This document shows, one piece after another, positions 24,394-24,874 of a DNA stretch of 24,874 nucleotides. The notes beneath the pieces are model-generated. The model did not search any database and was not told where the DNA came from. It saw only the letters and a program-made list of their open reading frames with translations. Source of the DNA: JACKCP01 sp034007295 (GTDB lineage Bacteria > Desulfobacterota > Desulfobacteria > Desulfobacterales > JACKCP01); the NCBI GenBank assembly GCA_034007295.1, contig JAVERC010000046.1:1-24874 (forward strand). The letters are read 5' to 3'. Numbering within the stretch: the first letter of the stretch is position 1; the number at the start of each line of letters is the position of its first letter. The position numbers were made by a program, and so were the translations under genes.

Positions 24394-24415
24394 AAAGGGG
24401 ACAGGCACAATAATC
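24394..24415 (+). repeat. RAYT-linked repeat, copy R6, start of RAYT unit 2
   Basis: Full motif. The 354 bases from here to 24747 match 22005 onward with about nine substitutions and one single-base indel by eye. Confidence 0.85.
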
Positions 24416-24484
24416 ATTGCAGAATTTTCATTAAGCAAGTAAATTAAAAAGAGTAAAAATTGTAAAAAGGGAAGGAAAACCCCA

Positions 24485-24747
24485 ATGCCAAGATCAGCCA
24501 GATTAACCGACTCAGAAAATCCAACAATCTATCATGTAATGTCAAGAACAGCACTGGACGGCTTTCCAATGGGAGCATCAGAAAAAGATTATCTTCTGAA
24601 TCTTATTCAGGTTTTTTCATCATTATATTTTGCAGAAATTCTTGGTTTTACAATTTTAGACAATCATTTTCACATAGCAGTAAAAATGCATCCTGCAGAT
24701 TATGCAAATGATGATGAGCTGATGAAAAGACTTAAAAATTTTTATGG
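24485..24747 (+). pseudogene. RAYT transposase, second copy truncated by an insertion
   Basis: The first 88 codons match the intact transposase at 22097 except for about four residues (for example A-S-E for V-A-E, Q-V-F for Q-A-F, and Y-A-N for Y-V-N). The HUH motif HFHIAVKM is kept, but the frame stops at F-Y-G-stop. Homology to copy 1 ends exactly after TTTTATGG at 24747, where an IS66-like end begins, and the nucleophile Tyr and the rest of the domain are missing. The product cannot be catalytic. The 3' remainder may lie beyond the insertion, outside the window. Confidence 0.87.
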
Positions 24748-24874
24748 GTAAGCGCTCAATAAACCCCATCTACAAAAGTATAAAAAGCTCCAGTATAATA
24801 CAAGCCATGAAAAATAAAACCATGGAGGCTTGTAAAAATGGAATCAAAATCAAAACGCTCAAATCCGGAGCTTA
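24748..24874 (+). mobile_element. Probable left end of an IS66-family insertion sequence
   Basis: The sequence starts GTAAGCGCTCAATAAACCCC exactly where RAYT homology breaks. IS66-family terminal inverted repeats typically begin GTAAGCG. About 70 bases later, GGAGG and an ATG at 24838 open a new rightward gene, as expected for the first IS66 ORF. The right end is not in the window, so the family call rests on the terminal sequence and the small leading ORF. Confidence 0.5.
24838..24874 (+). CDS. N-terminus of a gene inside the insertion, probably IS accessory protein
   Basis: An ATG at 24838 with GGAGG about 10 bases upstream opens a frame MESKSKRSNPEL that runs off the window. Twelve residues are too few to identify it. 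A short, basic, helix-starting N-terminus is compatible with the TnpA-like accessory protein of IS66 elements, by position only. Confidence 0.4.
   Translation, partial: MESKSKRSNPEL

Noticed and set aside
19519..24415. CRISPR array formed by the short repeats
   Set aside because: Spacing is irregular (25 bases to over 1.7 kb), genes lie between copies and no cas genes are present.
19519..24415. Integron cassette array (attC-like repeats)
   Set aside because: The 22-23-base motif lacks the paired palindromic arms of attC, and no tyrosine integrase is visible; a RAYT association explains it better.
24217..24447. Open frame of 76 codons before the second RAYT
   Set aside because: It starts at TTG without a clear ribosome site, resembles no family, and its end is a translation of repeat R6.

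Overview
The window is AT-rich bacterial DNA from a Gram-negative organism. Evidence includes a lipid-asymmetry ABC permease, lipoproteins, an outer-membrane barrel protein and a type II secretion system (T2SS). The long operon with gspN and gspC between gspM and gspD, the AT-rich third positions and the REP-associated transposases suggest a low-GC Desulfobacterota/Desulfobacterales member. That taxonomic placement is inference; no rRNA is present.

Layout. (1) Positions 1-899, minus strand: an MlaE-type permease followed by the start of its ATPase. (2) 900-1625: a gene-poor gap with a terminator-like hairpin that faces left and has no annotated gene behind it. (3) 1626-6430, plus strand: an LPP20-like lipoprotein, an outer-membrane barrel protein and a terminator, then a trio of tyrosine-rich lipoprotein, four-repeat DUF350 membrane protein and membrane-fused spermidine-synthase-like enzyme. 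(4) 6424-7607, minus strand: ndk and a TrmJ-like tRNA methyltransferase. (5) 7830-19043, plus strand: one tightly packed T2SS operon in the order gspG-H-I-J-K-L-M-N-C-D-E, ending with a secreted TPR-like gene that overlaps gspE. Pseudopilins G-K build the periplasmic pseudopilus, L/M/C form the inner-membrane platform and link, D is the secretin and E the ATPase. No gspF or prepilin peptidase gene is in the window. (6) 19376-24874: an accessory island.

The island is the most unusual part. A short motif, TAAA followed by GGGGACAGGCACAATAATC, occurs six times in one orientation. It sits at the borders of successive gene modules: a truncated ORF, a RelE/HigB-type toxin-antitoxin pair, two consecutive YfjP-like GTPases, a REP-associated Y1 transposase (RAYT), a second toxin-antitoxin pair on the opposite strand, and a second near-identical RAYT. 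The second RAYT is cut at codon 88 by what looks like the left end of an IS66-family element. The motif also begins the conserved leader of both RAYT copies, so it is probably the left end or recognition site of the transposase. The simplest reading is a patchwork of modules joined at RAYT-linked repeats. The paired GTPases inside it are a candidate uncharacterised defence or stress module.
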